Assembly (NCBI GenBank): GCA_019414245.1
Contig: DXMK01000014.1
Span: forward strand, 1-53,052
Direction: 5' to 3'
Length of the DNA stretch: 53,052 nucleotides
Source of the DNA: Collinsella sp.
Lineage (GTDB): Bacteria > Actinomycetota > Coriobacteriia > Coriobacteriales > Coriobacteriaceae
The notes below the pieces were generated by a model. It was not told the DNA's origin. It did no database searches and was given only the letters and a program-made list of their open reading frames with translations. A program made the position numbers and the translations under genes. This document shows, piece by piece, positions 41,048-49,060 of this stretch (positions are counted from its first letter, which is position 1; the number at the start of each line of letters is the position of its first letter).

Positions 41048-42610
41048 ATGCACCATTCGGATTCCGCGACCGTGACCACGGTCGATACGCTTGCCAAGCT
41101 TCTCGACGTGTGCGGCGAGCTGCGCGCATCAGAGCAGGTTGACGAGCGTGCCGTGACCGGCTGCTCGTTTGATTCGCGCGTGGTCTCGGCAGGTGACGTG
41201 TTCTTCTGTAAAGGTGCTGCCTTTAAGCCCGCGTTTTTGAGCATGGCGCTCGATGCGGGCGCCGTCGCATTTGTGTGCGAGGAGTCGCTGGTCGAGTCTC
41301 TGGAGCCGCTGGCGAAGGAGGGCGGTGCTGCGATGCTGGTTGTTGATAGTGTTCGCACGGCCATGGCCCTGTTGCCGCCGGAGGTCTACGACCGTCCCGA
41401 CCACGACGTCAAGATCGTGGGCATCACCGGCACCAAGGGAAAGACCACGGCCGTTTTTATGCTCCAGTCGATTATCAAAGCGGCGGGCGAGTCCTGCGGC
41501 ATGATCGGCTCGGTGAGTACCGACGATGGTATCGAGTGCTACGAGAGCACCAATACTACGCCCGAGGCCCCCGAGGTCTGGCGCCATATCGCCAACTGCC
41601 GCACGTCCGGTCGCAAGTCCATGGTCATGGAGGTCTCGAGCCAGGCGCTCAAGTACCAACGCGTCGAGAATCTGCCGTTTGACGTGGCGTGCTTCCTCAA
41701 CATCGGCCGCGACCACATCTCGCCGATCGAACACCCCACGTTTGAGGATTATTTTGAGAGCAAACTCAGGATCTTTGACCAGGCAAAGACTGCCGTGGTG
41801 AATCTGGGCACCGAAGAGGTCGACCGTGTGCTGGAGGCAGCGTCGACGGCCGAGCGCTTGGTGACCGTTGGCGTCGAGCATCCCGAGGCGAGCCTGTGGG
41901 CGAGCGACGTACGCATGGTCGGCTTTAGCATCGAGTTCAACTTGCATGGCCTGTGTGCCGACGAGTCCGAGGCGGGGGAGAAGATCCTGCTGGGTATCGC
42001 GGGAGACTTTAACGTGGAGAACGCGCTGGTCGCTATCGCCGCCGCGCGCGAGATCGGCATCGGTATCGAGGCCATCAAGAAGGGCCTCTCCAAACTGCGT
42101 GTGCCGGGCCGTATGGAGGTCGTGGAGTCGAAGGACGGCCGCGTGATTTGCGTTGTCGACTACGCGCACAACCAGCTTTCGTTCCGCTCGCTTTTCTCGT
42201 CGGTCAAGCGCGCGTTTCCCGCCAGCCCGGTCATCGCAGTGTTTGGCGCTGCCGGCGGCAAGGCGCAGGAGCGCCGCGAGCAGCTTCCGCGCGAGGCCGC
42301 ACCGTATTCCGACCTGATGATCTTTGCCAATGAGGACCCGGCTCACGAGGACCCGATGAAGGTCTGTCGCGAGCTTGCCGAACATGTTCCCGACGATACG
42401 CCGAACAAGATCATCCTCGATCGCGAAGCCGCTGTGCATGCGGCGTTCAAGGCGGCGCGCGAGGAGTACGTCAACCCCGATGCTCCCACCATTGTCTTGC
42501 TGCTGGCAAAGGGTGACGAGGAGCTCATGCACGTGGGCGACGAGTTCGTGCCCATCGAGAGCGACCTTTCGCTGGCCAATCGCCTGATCGATGTTACCCA
42601 GTTTGACTAA
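41048..42610 (+). CDS. murE: MurE-type UDP-MurNAc-tripeptide ligase, diamino-acid specificity uncertain
   Basis: 520 residues, starting at ATG 41048 after GAGAAAGG. It adds the third residue of the peptidoglycan stem peptide. The P-loop GITGTKGKTT is at residues 125-134, followed by NTTPEAPEVWRHIANC, MEVSSQALKYQRVEN and the C-terminal VVDYAHNQLSF. In place of the DNPR motif of meso-diaminopimelate-adding MurE, this protein has NEDPAHEDP (residues 428-436), closer to the D(D/N)P(N/A) type of lysine-adding enzymes. So L-lysine or ornithine may be added instead. The next two genes, a HAD phosphatase and murI, follow on the same strand. Confidence 0.9.
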   Translation: MHHSDSATVTTVDTLAKLLDVCGELRASEQVDERAVTGCSFDSRVVSAGDVFFCKGAAFKPAFLSMALDAGAVAFVCEESLVESLEPLAKEGGAAMLVVDSVRTAMALLPPEVYDRPDHDVKIVGITGTKGKTTAVFMLQSIIKAAGESCGMIGSVSTDDGIECYESTNTTPEAPEVWRHIANCRTSGRKSMVMEVSSQALKYQRVENLPFDVACFLNIGRDHISPIEHPTFEDYFESKLRIFDQAKTAVVNLGTEEVDRVLEAASTAERLVTVGVEHPEASLWASDVRMVGFSIEFNLHGLCADESEAGEKILLGIAGDFNVENALVAIAAAREIGIGIEAIKKGLSKLRVPGRMEVVESKDGRVICVVDYAHNQLSFRSLFSSVKRAFPASPVIAVFGAAGGKAQERREQLPREAAPYSDLMIFANEDPAHEDPMKVCRELAEHVPDDTPNKIILDREAAVHAAFKAAREEYVNPDAPTIVLLLAKGDEELMHVGDEFVPIESDLSLANRLIDVTQFD

Positions 42611-42717
42611 TGAACCATGATGGCGGCGGCGCCCTGAGTGCGCTGTCGCCATAAGCGTGTTCCCTCAATCAAAATATGCCGTCCAAGTCCAAACCCTTCT
42701 ACGTAAACGGAGTAACC

Positions 42718-43629
42718 ATGTCCCACAATACCCTGCCGACCGTTGCCGAGCTTTCGGGCGAGATGCGCGAGCGCTTGGCCAAGGTCAAGTACGTCTTTAC
42801 CGACCTGGATGCCACGATGCTCGCGCCCGGCTCGTGCGTGCTGCGCGACAACGACGGCAACCCTTCGACCAAACTCGTCGAGGCCGTCGTGGCGCTTACT
42901 CGCGCTGGTATTCAGGTGGTTCCCACCTCGGGCCGCAACCGCACCATGATTCACGAGGACGCGCGCGTGCTCGGCCTCAACTCCTACATCGGCGAGATGG
43001 GCGGCCTGGTCATGTACGACCTCAAAGCCAACGATTGGGAGTATCTGACCGGCGACATGCCCTACGACCCCGCCTGTGGCCTCACGCCGCACCAGGTGAT
43101 CGAGCAGACCGGCGTGTGCGAGAAGATCCTCGCCCGCTGGCCGCACAAGATCGAGTATCACAACGACATGTCGACCGGCTACAAGTACCGTGAGGTCACC
43201 GTCGGCATGCGCGGCGATGTGCCCGACGATGAGGTTCAGGCCATCCTGGACGAGGCCGGCTGCGGTCTGATCTGGGCTTGCAACGGCCATCTGACTCACC
43301 TGTCCAAGCCGACGACGCTCGAGCTCGATCGCGTCGAGGACGGTCGCGCATTTAACATCAACCCCGCGGGCCTCAACAAAGGCGTCGCCATTGCGCGCTT
43401 CTGCGAGCACCTAGGGATCGAGCGCGAGGAGACGCTCGCGCTCGGCGATTCCGAGTCCGACTTCTACATGGCCGATCACGTGGGCACGTTCTGCCTGGTC
43501 GAGAATGGCCTGACGAGCGCCGGCGCGCCCGAGTTCCTGGCTGCTTGCGAGAACGCTTTCGTTGCGCGCGGCAAAATTGTCGACGGTTGGGCGGCGACGG
43601 CAGAGCTGCTGGTCGCGGCGCGTTCGTAG
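42718..43629 (+). CDS. HAD-superfamily hydrolase, Cof-like
   Basis: 303 residues. ATG 42718 is chosen because CGGAG lies 5 bases upstream; ATG 42676 in frame has no ribosome site. The HAD nucleophile motif is FTDLDATML (Asp29 and Asp31), followed by VVPTSGRNRTMI, NPAGLNKGVAIARF and ALGDSESDFYMAD, motifs II-IV. A cap domain sits between (about residues 90-190). The type is a small-molecule phosphatase of the Cof or phosphoglycolate class; the substrate cannot be told. It lies between murE and murI, which may be chance. Confidence 0.88.
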   Translation: MSHNTLPTVAELSGEMRERLAKVKYVFTDLDATMLAPGSCVLRDNDGNPSTKLVEAVVALTRAGIQVVPTSGRNRTMIHEDARVLGLNSYIGEMGGLVMYDLKANDWEYLTGDMPYDPACGLTPHQVIEQTGVCEKILARWPHKIEYHNDMSTGYKYREVTVGMRGDVPDDEVQAILDEAGCGLIWACNGHLTHLSKPTTLELDRVEDGRAFNINPAGLNKGVAIARFCEHLGIEREETLALGDSESDFYMADHVGTFCLVENGLTSAGAPEFLAACENAFVARGKIVDGWAATAELLVAARS

Positions 43630-43680
43630 CGCGGCGCCGCCGCACTTGGACATGTCTTTTCGAGAGAGACTGGTGAGGTA

Positions 43681-44565
43681 ATGTCCGATATCGAGAATCC
43701 GGCAGGCGACACGCGCCCGATTGGCGTGTTCGATTCTGGTTTGGGCGGTCTGACGGTTGCGCGCGCGATTGCGACGGCGTTGCCGCACGAGTCCGTCTAC
43801 TACTTTGGCGACACCAAGCGCTGCCCCTACGGCACCCGTACCGAGGATGAGGTGCGCTCGTTTGCGTTGCAGGCGGGCCGTTGGCTTTCGAAGCACGACG
43901 TCAAGATTATGGTCATCGCCTGCAACACGGCGACCGCTGCGGCCTTGCGTCTGGCCCAGCAGGTGCTCGACGTTCCCGTGATCGGCGTGATCGCGCCGGG
44001 TGCCCGTGCGGCAATCAACAGCACCCGCACGCGCCGGGTGGGCGTGCTCGCCACCAACCTCACCATTCGCTCAGGCGCTTACACGCGTGCCATTCAGGAC
44101 CTGGATGCCGGCGTCGACGTATACGGCTGCCCGGCTTCGAGTTTTGTCGAGGTTGTCGAGCACGAGCTCGCCTCGGGTGCGCATCTGCAGGAGCAGTGGC
44201 TCGAGAACGAGGACATCTTCGATACGCCGGCCGTGCGAGCGCTGGTCGGCGCCACGGTTGAGCCGCTGCGCGATCGCGGAATCGATACCGTGGTGCTCGG
44301 CTGCACGCACTTTCCGCTGTTGGTGGGACCTATCCGCCATGCGCTGGGGCCTGGGGTGCGCGTCGTGAGTTCCGCCGAGGAGACTACGCGCGAGCTGACC
44401 GATATCCTCACGCGCCGTGAGCAACTGGCGGGCGACGCTGCCGAGCCGCAGCATCGCTTTGCCACTACGTCTGACAACATTGCCGAGTTTGCGGTGGCGG
44501 GTAGCTTTATCTTTGGCCAGCCGCTCAAAAGCATCGAGCATGTCGATATCGACGAACTGAAATAG
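43681..44565 (+). CDS. murI: Glutamate racemase
   Basis: 294 residues, starting at ATG 43681 after GTGAGG. It makes D-glutamate for peptidoglycan. The N-terminal GVFDSGLGGLTVARAI, first catalytic Cys81 in VIACNTATA and second Cys208 in LGCTHFPLL are intact. The length is normal with a short C-terminal extension. rph follows after 55 bases and rdgB further on, a gene order repeated in many Gram-positive bacteria. Confidence 0.95.
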   Translation: MSDIENPAGDTRPIGVFDSGLGGLTVARAIATALPHESVYYFGDTKRCPYGTRTEDEVRSFALQAGRWLSKHDVKIMVIACNTATAAALRLAQQVLDVPVIGVIAPGARAAINSTRTRRVGVLATNLTIRSGAYTRAIQDLDAGVDVYGCPASSFVEVVEHELASGAHLQEQWLENEDIFDTPAVRALVGATVEPLRDRGIDTVVLGCTHFPLLVGPIRHALGPGVRVVSSAEETTRELTDILTRREQLAGDAAEPQHRFATTSDNIAEFAVAGSFIFGQPLKSIEHVDIDELK

Positions 44566-44620
44566 ATGTAGGGTTACCGTCCAAAGACTTGCCCTCTTCT
44601 TCTGCCGAAAGGATATTTCT

Positions 44621-45346
44621 ATGGAGTACATGCAGGTCAACCGTGCCAACGGCCGTGCCGCCAATGAGCTGCGCCCCGTCAAGCTCACCCGTGGTGTTAT
44701 GAAACATGCCCACGGCTCGTGCCTGGCTGAGTTCGGCGACACGCGCGTGCTTTGTGCCGCCACCATCGAGGAGGGCGTGCCGGGCTGGCGCAAGGGTGCC
44801 AAGGCCGGTTGGGTAACCGCAGAGTATGCCATGCTGCCGGCATCGACCGGTAAGCGTTGCAAGCGCGAGTACGCCAAGCGTAAGGGCCGCTCCATGGAGA
44901 TCGAGCGCCTCATCGGCCGCAGCCTGCGTACCGTCGTCAACATGAAGGCGCTCGGCGAGTACACCGTCACCGTCGACTGCGATGTGATTCAGGCCGATGG
45001 CGGTACGCGTACGGCGAGCATTACCGGCGCCTGGGTGGCGCTGCACGACGCCCTCGCCATGTGGGTCGAGGCGGGCAAGATCGAGCGCATCCCGCTCACG
45101 GGCCAGGTTGCTGCCATCTCTATGGGCGTTGTCGACGGCAACACCCTGCTCGACTTGGATTATTCCGAGGACAGTCACGCCGAGGTCGACATGAACCTTG
45201 TCGCCACCGATACCGGTGAGATGATCGAGCTCCAGGGCACGGGCGAGCAGGCGCCCTTCGACCGCAAACGCCTCAATGCCCTGCTCGATTTGGGCGACAA
45301 GGGCATTGCCGAGCTCATCGAGCTCCAGCGCCAGGCCCTCGCCTAA
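44621..45346 (+). CDS. rph: Ribonuclease PH
   Basis: 241 residues, starting at ATG 44621 after GAAAGG. A phosphorolytic 3'-5' exoribonuclease that trims tRNA precursors. The conserved N-terminal RANGRAANELRPVKLTRG, GWVTAEYAMLPAST, RSLRTVVNMKALGEYTVTVD and DADV-like segments are present, and the length matches the family. The 48-bp dispersed repeat follows 3 bases after the stop. Confidence 0.95.
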   Translation: MEYMQVNRANGRAANELRPVKLTRGVMKHAHGSCLAEFGDTRVLCAATIEEGVPGWRKGAKAGWVTAEYAMLPASTGKRCKREYAKRKGRSMEIERLIGRSLRTVVNMKALGEYTVTVDCDVIQADGGTRTASITGAWVALHDALAMWVEAGKIERIPLTGQVAAISMGVVDGNTLLDLDYSEDSHAEVDMNLVATDTGEMIELQGTGEQAPFDRKRLNALLDLGDKGIAELIELQRQALA

Positions 45347-45349
45347 CCT

Positions 45350-45397
45350 GCAAAAAAGGGACAGGTTTATTTTGGTAGGTTTTATCCGCGGAGACGT
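45350..45397 (+). repeat. 46-48 bp dispersed repeat, copy C
   Basis: It begins GCAAAAAAGGGACAGGTTTA and ends GGAGACGT. It differs from copy B at a handful of positions. It lies 3 bases after the rph stop codon. No hairpin follows this copy, unlike copy B. Confidence 0.85.
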
Positions 45398-45489
45398 CTA
45401 GACACAAGACTGCCGTTGATTGAGAGGGGAGAGGCGGAGGCCCTCGTCGCCCTCGGTGCGGCATTGCTATAGAGACAAGGAGACCACTC

Positions 45490-46131
45490 ATGGCACTTGA
45501 GAAGATCGACATCGACACCCTCGACCCAGCGGCGACCATTGTCGTGGCAACGGGCAACGCCCATAAGCTCACCGAGATCGAGGCCATTTTGGGCAAGGTC
45601 ATGCCCGAGGTTCGCTTTGTGGCGCTCGGCCAGCTGGGCGATTTTGAGGACCCCGAGGAAAACGGCACGACGTTTTTGGAGAACGCCATCATCAAGGCGC
45701 AGGCTGCCGTCGAAGAGACGGGGCTCATGGCCATCGCCGACGATTCTGGCTTGGTCGTCGACGCGCTTGACGGCGAGCCGGGCGTGTATAGCGCGCGCTA
45801 TGCGGGCGTGCACGGAGACGATGCCGCCAACAACGCCAAGCTTCTCGTTAACCTGGAAGGCGTGGCGGACGAGGACCGCACCGCGCGCTTTATGAGCGTC
45901 GTTGCGCTTATCGACACGGATGGTCTGGTCACCTATGGCGAGGGCGCCTGCGAGGGCGTTATCGCACACGAGGGCCGCGGCGATCACGGCTTTGGCTATG
46001 ACCCGCTGTTCCTGCCGGTCGACACGCCGGGCAAGACCATGGCCGAGCTGACGGCGGACGAGAAGAACGCCATCAGCCATCGTTTCCACGCGCTCGAGCA
46101 TCTGTCCGCCAAACTGACGGGCGAGGAGTAG
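45490..46131 (+). CDS. rdgB: XTP/dITP diphosphatase (non-canonical purine NTP pyrophosphatase)
   Basis: 213 residues, starting at ATG 45490 after AAGGAG. It removes ITP and XTP from nucleotide pools. VVATGNAHKLTEIEAIL and ADDSGLVVDALDGEPGVYSA are the hallmark nucleotide-binding segments, followed by GYDPLFLP and ISHRFHALEHL. The next gene starts 4 bases after the stop, so translation is probably coupled. Confidence 0.95.
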   Translation: MALEKIDIDTLDPAATIVVATGNAHKLTEIEAILGKVMPEVRFVALGQLGDFEDPEENGTTFLENAIIKAQAAVEETGLMAIADDSGLVVDALDGEPGVYSARYAGVHGDDAANNAKLLVNLEGVADEDRTARFMSVVALIDTDGLVTYGEGACEGVIAHEGRGDHGFGYDPLFLPVDTPGKTMAELTADEKNAISHRFHALEHLSAKLTGEE

Positions 46132-46134
46132 GCC

Positions 46135-46581
46135 GTGCGTGCGGTGGTGCAGCGCGTACTCAACGCCGGCGTGACGGTCGACGGCGAGTGCGTGGGCAAA
46201 ATTGGGCGCGGCTATCTGGTGCTGCTGGGCGTGGGCCACGGCGACACGCGCGCCGAGGCCGATAAGCTGTGGGGCAAGCTCCGCGGCTTGCGCATTAACG
46301 AGGACGAGAACGGCAAGACCAACCTGGCACTTGCCGATGTCGACGGCGAGGTTCTCGTAGTGTCGCAGTTCACGCTGTTCGCCGATTGCCGTCACGGCCG
46401 CCGCCCATCGTTTACGGATGCCGGCGCCCCCGATGTCGCCAACGAGCTCTACGAGTACTTCCTGACGCTCGTTCGTCAAGATGTCGAACACGTGGCGCAT
46501 GGCATCTTTGGCGCCGATATGAAAGTCGACCTCGTCAACGACGGCCCATTCACCATCGTCCTCGATACCGACAATCTGTAA
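46135..46581 (+). CDS. dtd: D-aminoacyl-tRNA deacylase
   Basis: 148 residues, starting at GTG 46135, 4 bases after rdgB, with GAGGAG upstream. It removes D-amino acids and glycine from mischarged tRNAs. MRAVVQRVLNAGVTVDGE, the SQFTLFAD motif and the NDGPFT motif are all there. The length is normal. A small hairpin (AAGTAGC 46580-46586 / GCTACTT 46594-46600) follows the stop. Confidence 0.95.
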   Translation: MRAVVQRVLNAGVTVDGECVGKIGRGYLVLLGVGHGDTRAEADKLWGKLRGLRINEDENGKTNLALADVDGEVLVVSQFTLFADCRHGRRPSFTDAGAPDVANELYEYFLTLVRQDVEHVAHGIFGADMKVDLVNDGPFTIVLDTDNL

Positions 46582-46598
46582 GTAGCCAAATTAGCTAC

Positions 46599-46628
46599 TT
46601 GCGCGTGGTCGCAACAGGGTGCTATAGT
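46599..46628 (+). promoter_or_regulatory. Putative promoter of the veg-ispE unit
   Basis: TTGCGC at 46599-46604 and TATAGT at 46623-46628 are separated by 18 bases. The -10 box matches 5 of 6 positions of the sigma-70 consensus. Confidence 0.55.
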
Positions 46629-46648
46629 ATTAGAGTTTTGTCTATCTT

Positions 46649-46668
46649 AGGGGTATTATCCCCTTTTT
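46649..46668 (+). promoter_or_regulatory. Small terminator-like hairpin in the veg leader
   Basis: AGGGG at 46649-46653 pairs with CCCCT at 46660-46664, then TTTT. It lies between the likely promoter and the veg ribosome site, so it could act as an attenuator, though the stem is short. Confidence 0.35.
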
Positions 46669-46695
46669 GAATTGCACCTTCTGGAGGCCCTGTTC

Positions 46696-46992
46696 ATGGA
46701 AGAGATGGAAGTCAATCACGTCGACGACATCCACGAGAAGCTGACCGATATGGTGGGCGATCGCGTCAAGGTGAAGGCCAACATGGGCCGCACCCGCGTC
46801 GTCGAGCGCATGGGCACCATCAAGAGCGTCCATCCGGCAGTCTTTATCGTCGAGGTTGACGAGCGCCGCGGCCGCAAGTCGCGTCAGTCCTACCAGTATA
46901 TCGATGTCCTCACCGGGCAGGTCGAACTGTTTGACCCCGAGAGCGGCGAGCATATCTTTACCCCGCTCGGCAACCAGCTCGAGGAGCACTAG
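46696..46992 (+). CDS. Veg-family protein
   Basis: 98 residues. ATG 46696 is chosen because TGGAGG ends 10 bases before it; a TTG at 46672 is in frame but lies before the ribosome site. The core VGDRVKVKANMGRTRVVERM, then GTIKSVHPAVFIVEVDERRG and SYQYIDVLTGQVELF match Veg, a small protein linked to biofilm control in Bacillus subtilis. veg next to ispE is a conserved pair in Firmicutes and is repeated here. Molecular function is unknown. Confidence 0.85.
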   Translation: MEEMEVNHVDDIHEKLTDMVGDRVKVKANMGRTRVVERMGTIKSVHPAVFIVEVDERRGRKSRQSYQYIDVLTGQVELFDPESGEHIFTPLGNQLEEH

Positions 46993-46994
46993 CG

Positions 46995-47891
46995 GTGACC
47001 GATCGGTCCCTCACCCTTACCGCGCCGGCAAAGATTAACCTCTACCTGGGGGTTCATACCGAGCGCGATGACCGCGGCTACCACAGGGTCGATTCCCTGA
47101 TGGCAGCTGTCGGTCTTTCCGATACCGTGACGGTTACGCCGGCACAGGCGCTGACCGTCCAGACGGTTCCGGCATCAGATTTTCCCATGCAAAAGAATAC
47201 GGCGTATCGGGCTGCGGTTGCTATGGCCGAGCATTATGGTCGCGAGGCAAACATCTGCGTGACGATTGAGAAGCGCATTCCATTGTGCGCCGGCTTGGGC
47301 GGCCCCTCGACGGATGCGGCCGCGGGCATTGTCGCCTTGGCGGAGCTCTGGGGAATTGATCGCACCGACCCCGCGCTCGACGACATTGCGCGGGGTATTG
47401 GTGCTGACGTCCCGTTCTTTTTGCACGCGAGCCCTGCGTTCTACGTAGGTGGGGGAGACGTGCTGGCAACTGAGTATCCCGCGCTGCCCGCAACGCCCGT
47501 CGTGTTGGTCAAGCCGCGCGAGGCAAGCGTTTCGACAATTGAAGCCTATCGACGTTTTGACGAGGCTCCGGTGCCTGCAGACAAGCCCGGCGCGATAGCT
47601 TCTGCCTTGCATGCTGGTGATGCCGAGACGGCATATGCGCTCATCCATAACAACCTGGGTGTCATTTCCGCACAGATGGAGCCGCAGATACAAACGGTTC
47701 TCGATTGGCTGCGTAAACAAGACGGCACCGTTGCTGTAGATGTGTGCGGATCGGGCGCCTGCTCGTTTGCCATTTGCGACACCGCCGCCACGGCCGAAAG
47801 GCTTGCCGACGCTGCCCAGCAAAACGGCTGGTGGGCCTGCGCGACGGAGCTCATTCCCAACACGGTTCGCATCGAAGTGCCAAAGAAGTAA
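46995..47891 (+). CDS. ispE: 4-diphosphocytidyl-2-C-methyl-D-erythritol kinase
   Basis: 298 residues, starting at GTG 46995, 2 bases after the veg stop. It phosphorylates CDP-methylerythritol in the MEP isoprenoid pathway. The GHMP kinase features are TAPAKINLYLGVHTERDDRG, the ATP loop PLCAGLGGPSTDAAAG and the C-terminal VCGSGACSFAI. The glycine loop is the GHMP consensus with Gly-Gly-Pro-Ser replacing the commoner Gly-Gly-Gly-Ser. Translation is probably coupled to veg. Confidence 0.95.
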   Translation: MTDRSLTLTAPAKINLYLGVHTERDDRGYHRVDSLMAAVGLSDTVTVTPAQALTVQTVPASDFPMQKNTAYRAAVAMAEHYGREANICVTIEKRIPLCAGLGGPSTDAAAGIVALAELWGIDRTDPALDDIARGIGADVPFFLHASPAFYVGGGDVLATEYPALPATPVVLVKPREASVSTIEAYRRFDEAPVPADKPGAIASALHAGDAETAYALIHNNLGVISAQMEPQIQTVLDWLRKQDGTVAVDVCGSGACSFAICDTAATAERLADAAQQNGWWACATELIPNTVRIEVPKK

Positions 47892-47940
47892 AAATTTCTC
47901 TAGCACACGACGGAAATCTTTGTTACTATAGTCGAGCTAA

Positions 47941-48017
47941 CGGGTTGTGGCTCAGTTTGGTAGAGCACTGCGTTCGGGACGCAGGGGTCGCTGGTTCAAA
48001 TCCAGTCAACCCGACCA
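47941..48017 (+). tRNA. tRNA-Pro (anticodon CGG)
   Basis: A 77-base cloverleaf with encoded CCA. The acceptor CGGGTTG pairs with CAACCCG; the anticodon stem CTGCG/CGCAG closes the loop TTCGGGA, placing CGG at 34-36. The T arm is CTGG-TTCAAAT-CCAG. TACTAT at 47924-47929 is a likely -10 element. Confidence 0.96.
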
Positions 48018-48027
48018 GAGCATGAGG

Positions 48028-48056
48028 AGGGACCGCTTCTTGCGGTCCCTTTTTTT
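48028..48056 (+). terminator. Terminator of tRNA-Pro
   Basis: AGGGACCGC at 48028-48036 pairs with GCGGTCCCT at 48042-48050, loop TTCTT, followed by six T residues. Confidence 0.93.
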
Positions 48057-48064
48057 AGCTATTG

Positions 48065-48093
48065 TTGTGATACCGCGGCACCCGCGGTATACT
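48065..48093 (+). promoter_or_regulatory. tatA promoter with palindrome in the spacer
   Basis: TTGTGA at 48065-48070 and TATACT at 48088-48093 lie 17 bases apart. The whole spacer is filled by the perfect palindrome TACCGCGG-CAC-CCGCGGTA (48071-48089), which overlaps the -10 box. It is a candidate operator or a hairpin. Confidence 0.6.
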
Positions 48094-48129
48094 CATTCGA
48101 GCTTGTCTCGCTGTATTGTGGAGGTCTAC

Positions 48130-48405
48130 ATGTTTGGACTGAGGGCTCCTGAGCTCATCATTATTCTCGTTGTTGTCCTGATTATCTTCGGGCCTAAGAA
48201 CCTGCCGAAGCTCGGCAAGTCCCTCGGCTCTACCGTCAAGAATATCCGCGAGGGTATGGAGGGCGACGATAAGGGCGAAACCAAGCAGGCCGAGGACGTT
48301 GTGGTCGAGGAGTCCAAGGAGGACAAGGAGATCGCAGAGCTCGAGGCCAAGCTCGCTGCTGCCAAGCAAAAGAAGGCAGAGGACAGCGACGCGGACGCAG
48401 AGTAG
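48130..48405 (+). CDS. tatA: Twin-arginine translocase subunit TatA
   Basis: 91 residues. ATG 48130 is chosen because GGAGG lies 6 bases upstream; the frame continues back through the tRNA-Pro gene, so earlier starts are excluded. The protein has the TatA layout: short N-terminal membrane helix (LIIILVVVLIIFG), the FGPKNLPKLGKSLGS hinge and amphipathic helix, then an acidic tail rich in Glu, Asp and Lys. It forms the pore component of the Tat pathway. No tatC is adjacent. Confidence 0.93.
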   Translation: MFGLRAPELIIILVVVLIIFGPKNLPKLGKSLGSTVKNIREGMEGDDKGETKQAEDVVVEESKEDKEIAELEAKLAAAKQKKAEDSDADAE

Positions 48406-48430
48406 TCCCATCCCTTTGGGGTGAGCACCT

Positions 48431-48464
48431 GACCGGCTTGCCCGCAGGCTAGCCGGTCTTTTTC
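48431..48464 (+). terminator. Terminator of tatA
   Basis: GACCGGCT at 48431-48438 pairs with AGCCGGTC at 48451-48458, followed by TTTTT. Confidence 0.9.
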
Positions 48465-48470
48465 GTTTTG

Positions 48471-48496
48471 TTGACAGTTGATCGTTACATCATAGT
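48471..48496 (+). promoter_or_regulatory. Possible greA promoter
   Basis: A consensus TTGACA lies at 48471-48476. The best -10-like CATAGT (48491-48496) is only 14 bases away, so the promoter is doubtful. Confidence 0.3.
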
Positions 48497-48511
48497 TGGG
48501 GAGATATCCGT

Positions 48512-48982
48512 ATGGACGCAAGCCAGATCGTACTGACCGCTGAGGGCCGCCAGAAGCTCGTCGAGGAGCTCGCTTGGCGTGAGGGCGATTACGCCAAGGA
48601 GATCGTCGAGGACATCAAGGAAGCCCGCGCGTTCGGCGACCTTTCGGAGAACTCCGAGTACGACGCCGCCAAGGACAAGCAGGCCCAGAATGCTGCTCGC
48701 ATTGCCGAGATTCAGGCCATCCTCGCCAACGCTCAGGTTGCTGCCACCACGGGCGATCTGACCGTCTCCATCGGTTCCACCGTTTCTCTGATCGATCCCA
48801 ACGGTGAGGTCATGGAAGTCACGCTCGTCGGTACCACCGAGACCAACTCGCTCGAGCACAAGATCTCCAACGAGTCTCCGGTCGGCCACGCTATCATCGG
48901 TCACGGCGAGGGCGACTCCGTCGAGGTCGTTACGCCTTCGGGCAAGACCCGCGTCTACACCATCGCCAAGATCGCACGCTAG
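48512..48982 (+). CDS. greA: Transcription elongation factor GreA
   Basis: 156 residues, starting at ATG 48512 after GGGAGATA. It rescues backtracked RNA polymerase by stimulating transcript cleavage. The N-terminal coiled-coil includes ARAFGDLSENSEYDAAKDKQ with the essential tip Asp and Glu. The C-terminal FKBP-like domain ends with SPVGHAIIGHGEGDSVEVV. The length is normal. lysS follows 78 bases on, behind a hairpin. Confidence 0.95.
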   Translation: MDASQIVLTAEGRQKLVEELAWREGDYAKEIVEDIKEARAFGDLSENSEYDAAKDKQAQNAARIAEIQAILANAQVAATTGDLTVSIGSTVSLIDPNGEVMEVTLVGTTETNSLEHKISNESPVGHAIIGHGEGDSVEVVTPSGKTRVYTIAKIAR

Positions 48983-49010
48983 ACCACGGTCCCGCGTAAA
49001 GGTATGTTTT

Positions 49011-49044
49011 CGCTCCCTGGGACCGAATCCTGGGGAGCGTTTTA
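49011..49044 (+). terminator. Terminator-like hairpin between greA and lysS
   Basis: CGCTCCC at 49011-49017 pairs with GGGGAGCG near 49032-49039 with wobble pairs inside, followed by TTTTAG. The lysS start is 17 bases later, so it could also act as an attenuator. Confidence 0.6.
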
Positions 49045-49060
49045 GTTTGAGGAGCTAACT

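Noticed and set aside
42601..42717. ATG 42676 as the start of the HAD hydrolase
   Set aside because: No ribosome site precedes it, whereas CGGAG precedes ATG 42718 and the HAD motif then lies at the usual distance.
47947..48129. An N-terminal extension of tatA
   Set aside because: It would run through the tRNA-Pro gene and its terminator; TatA starts with its membrane helix at 48130.
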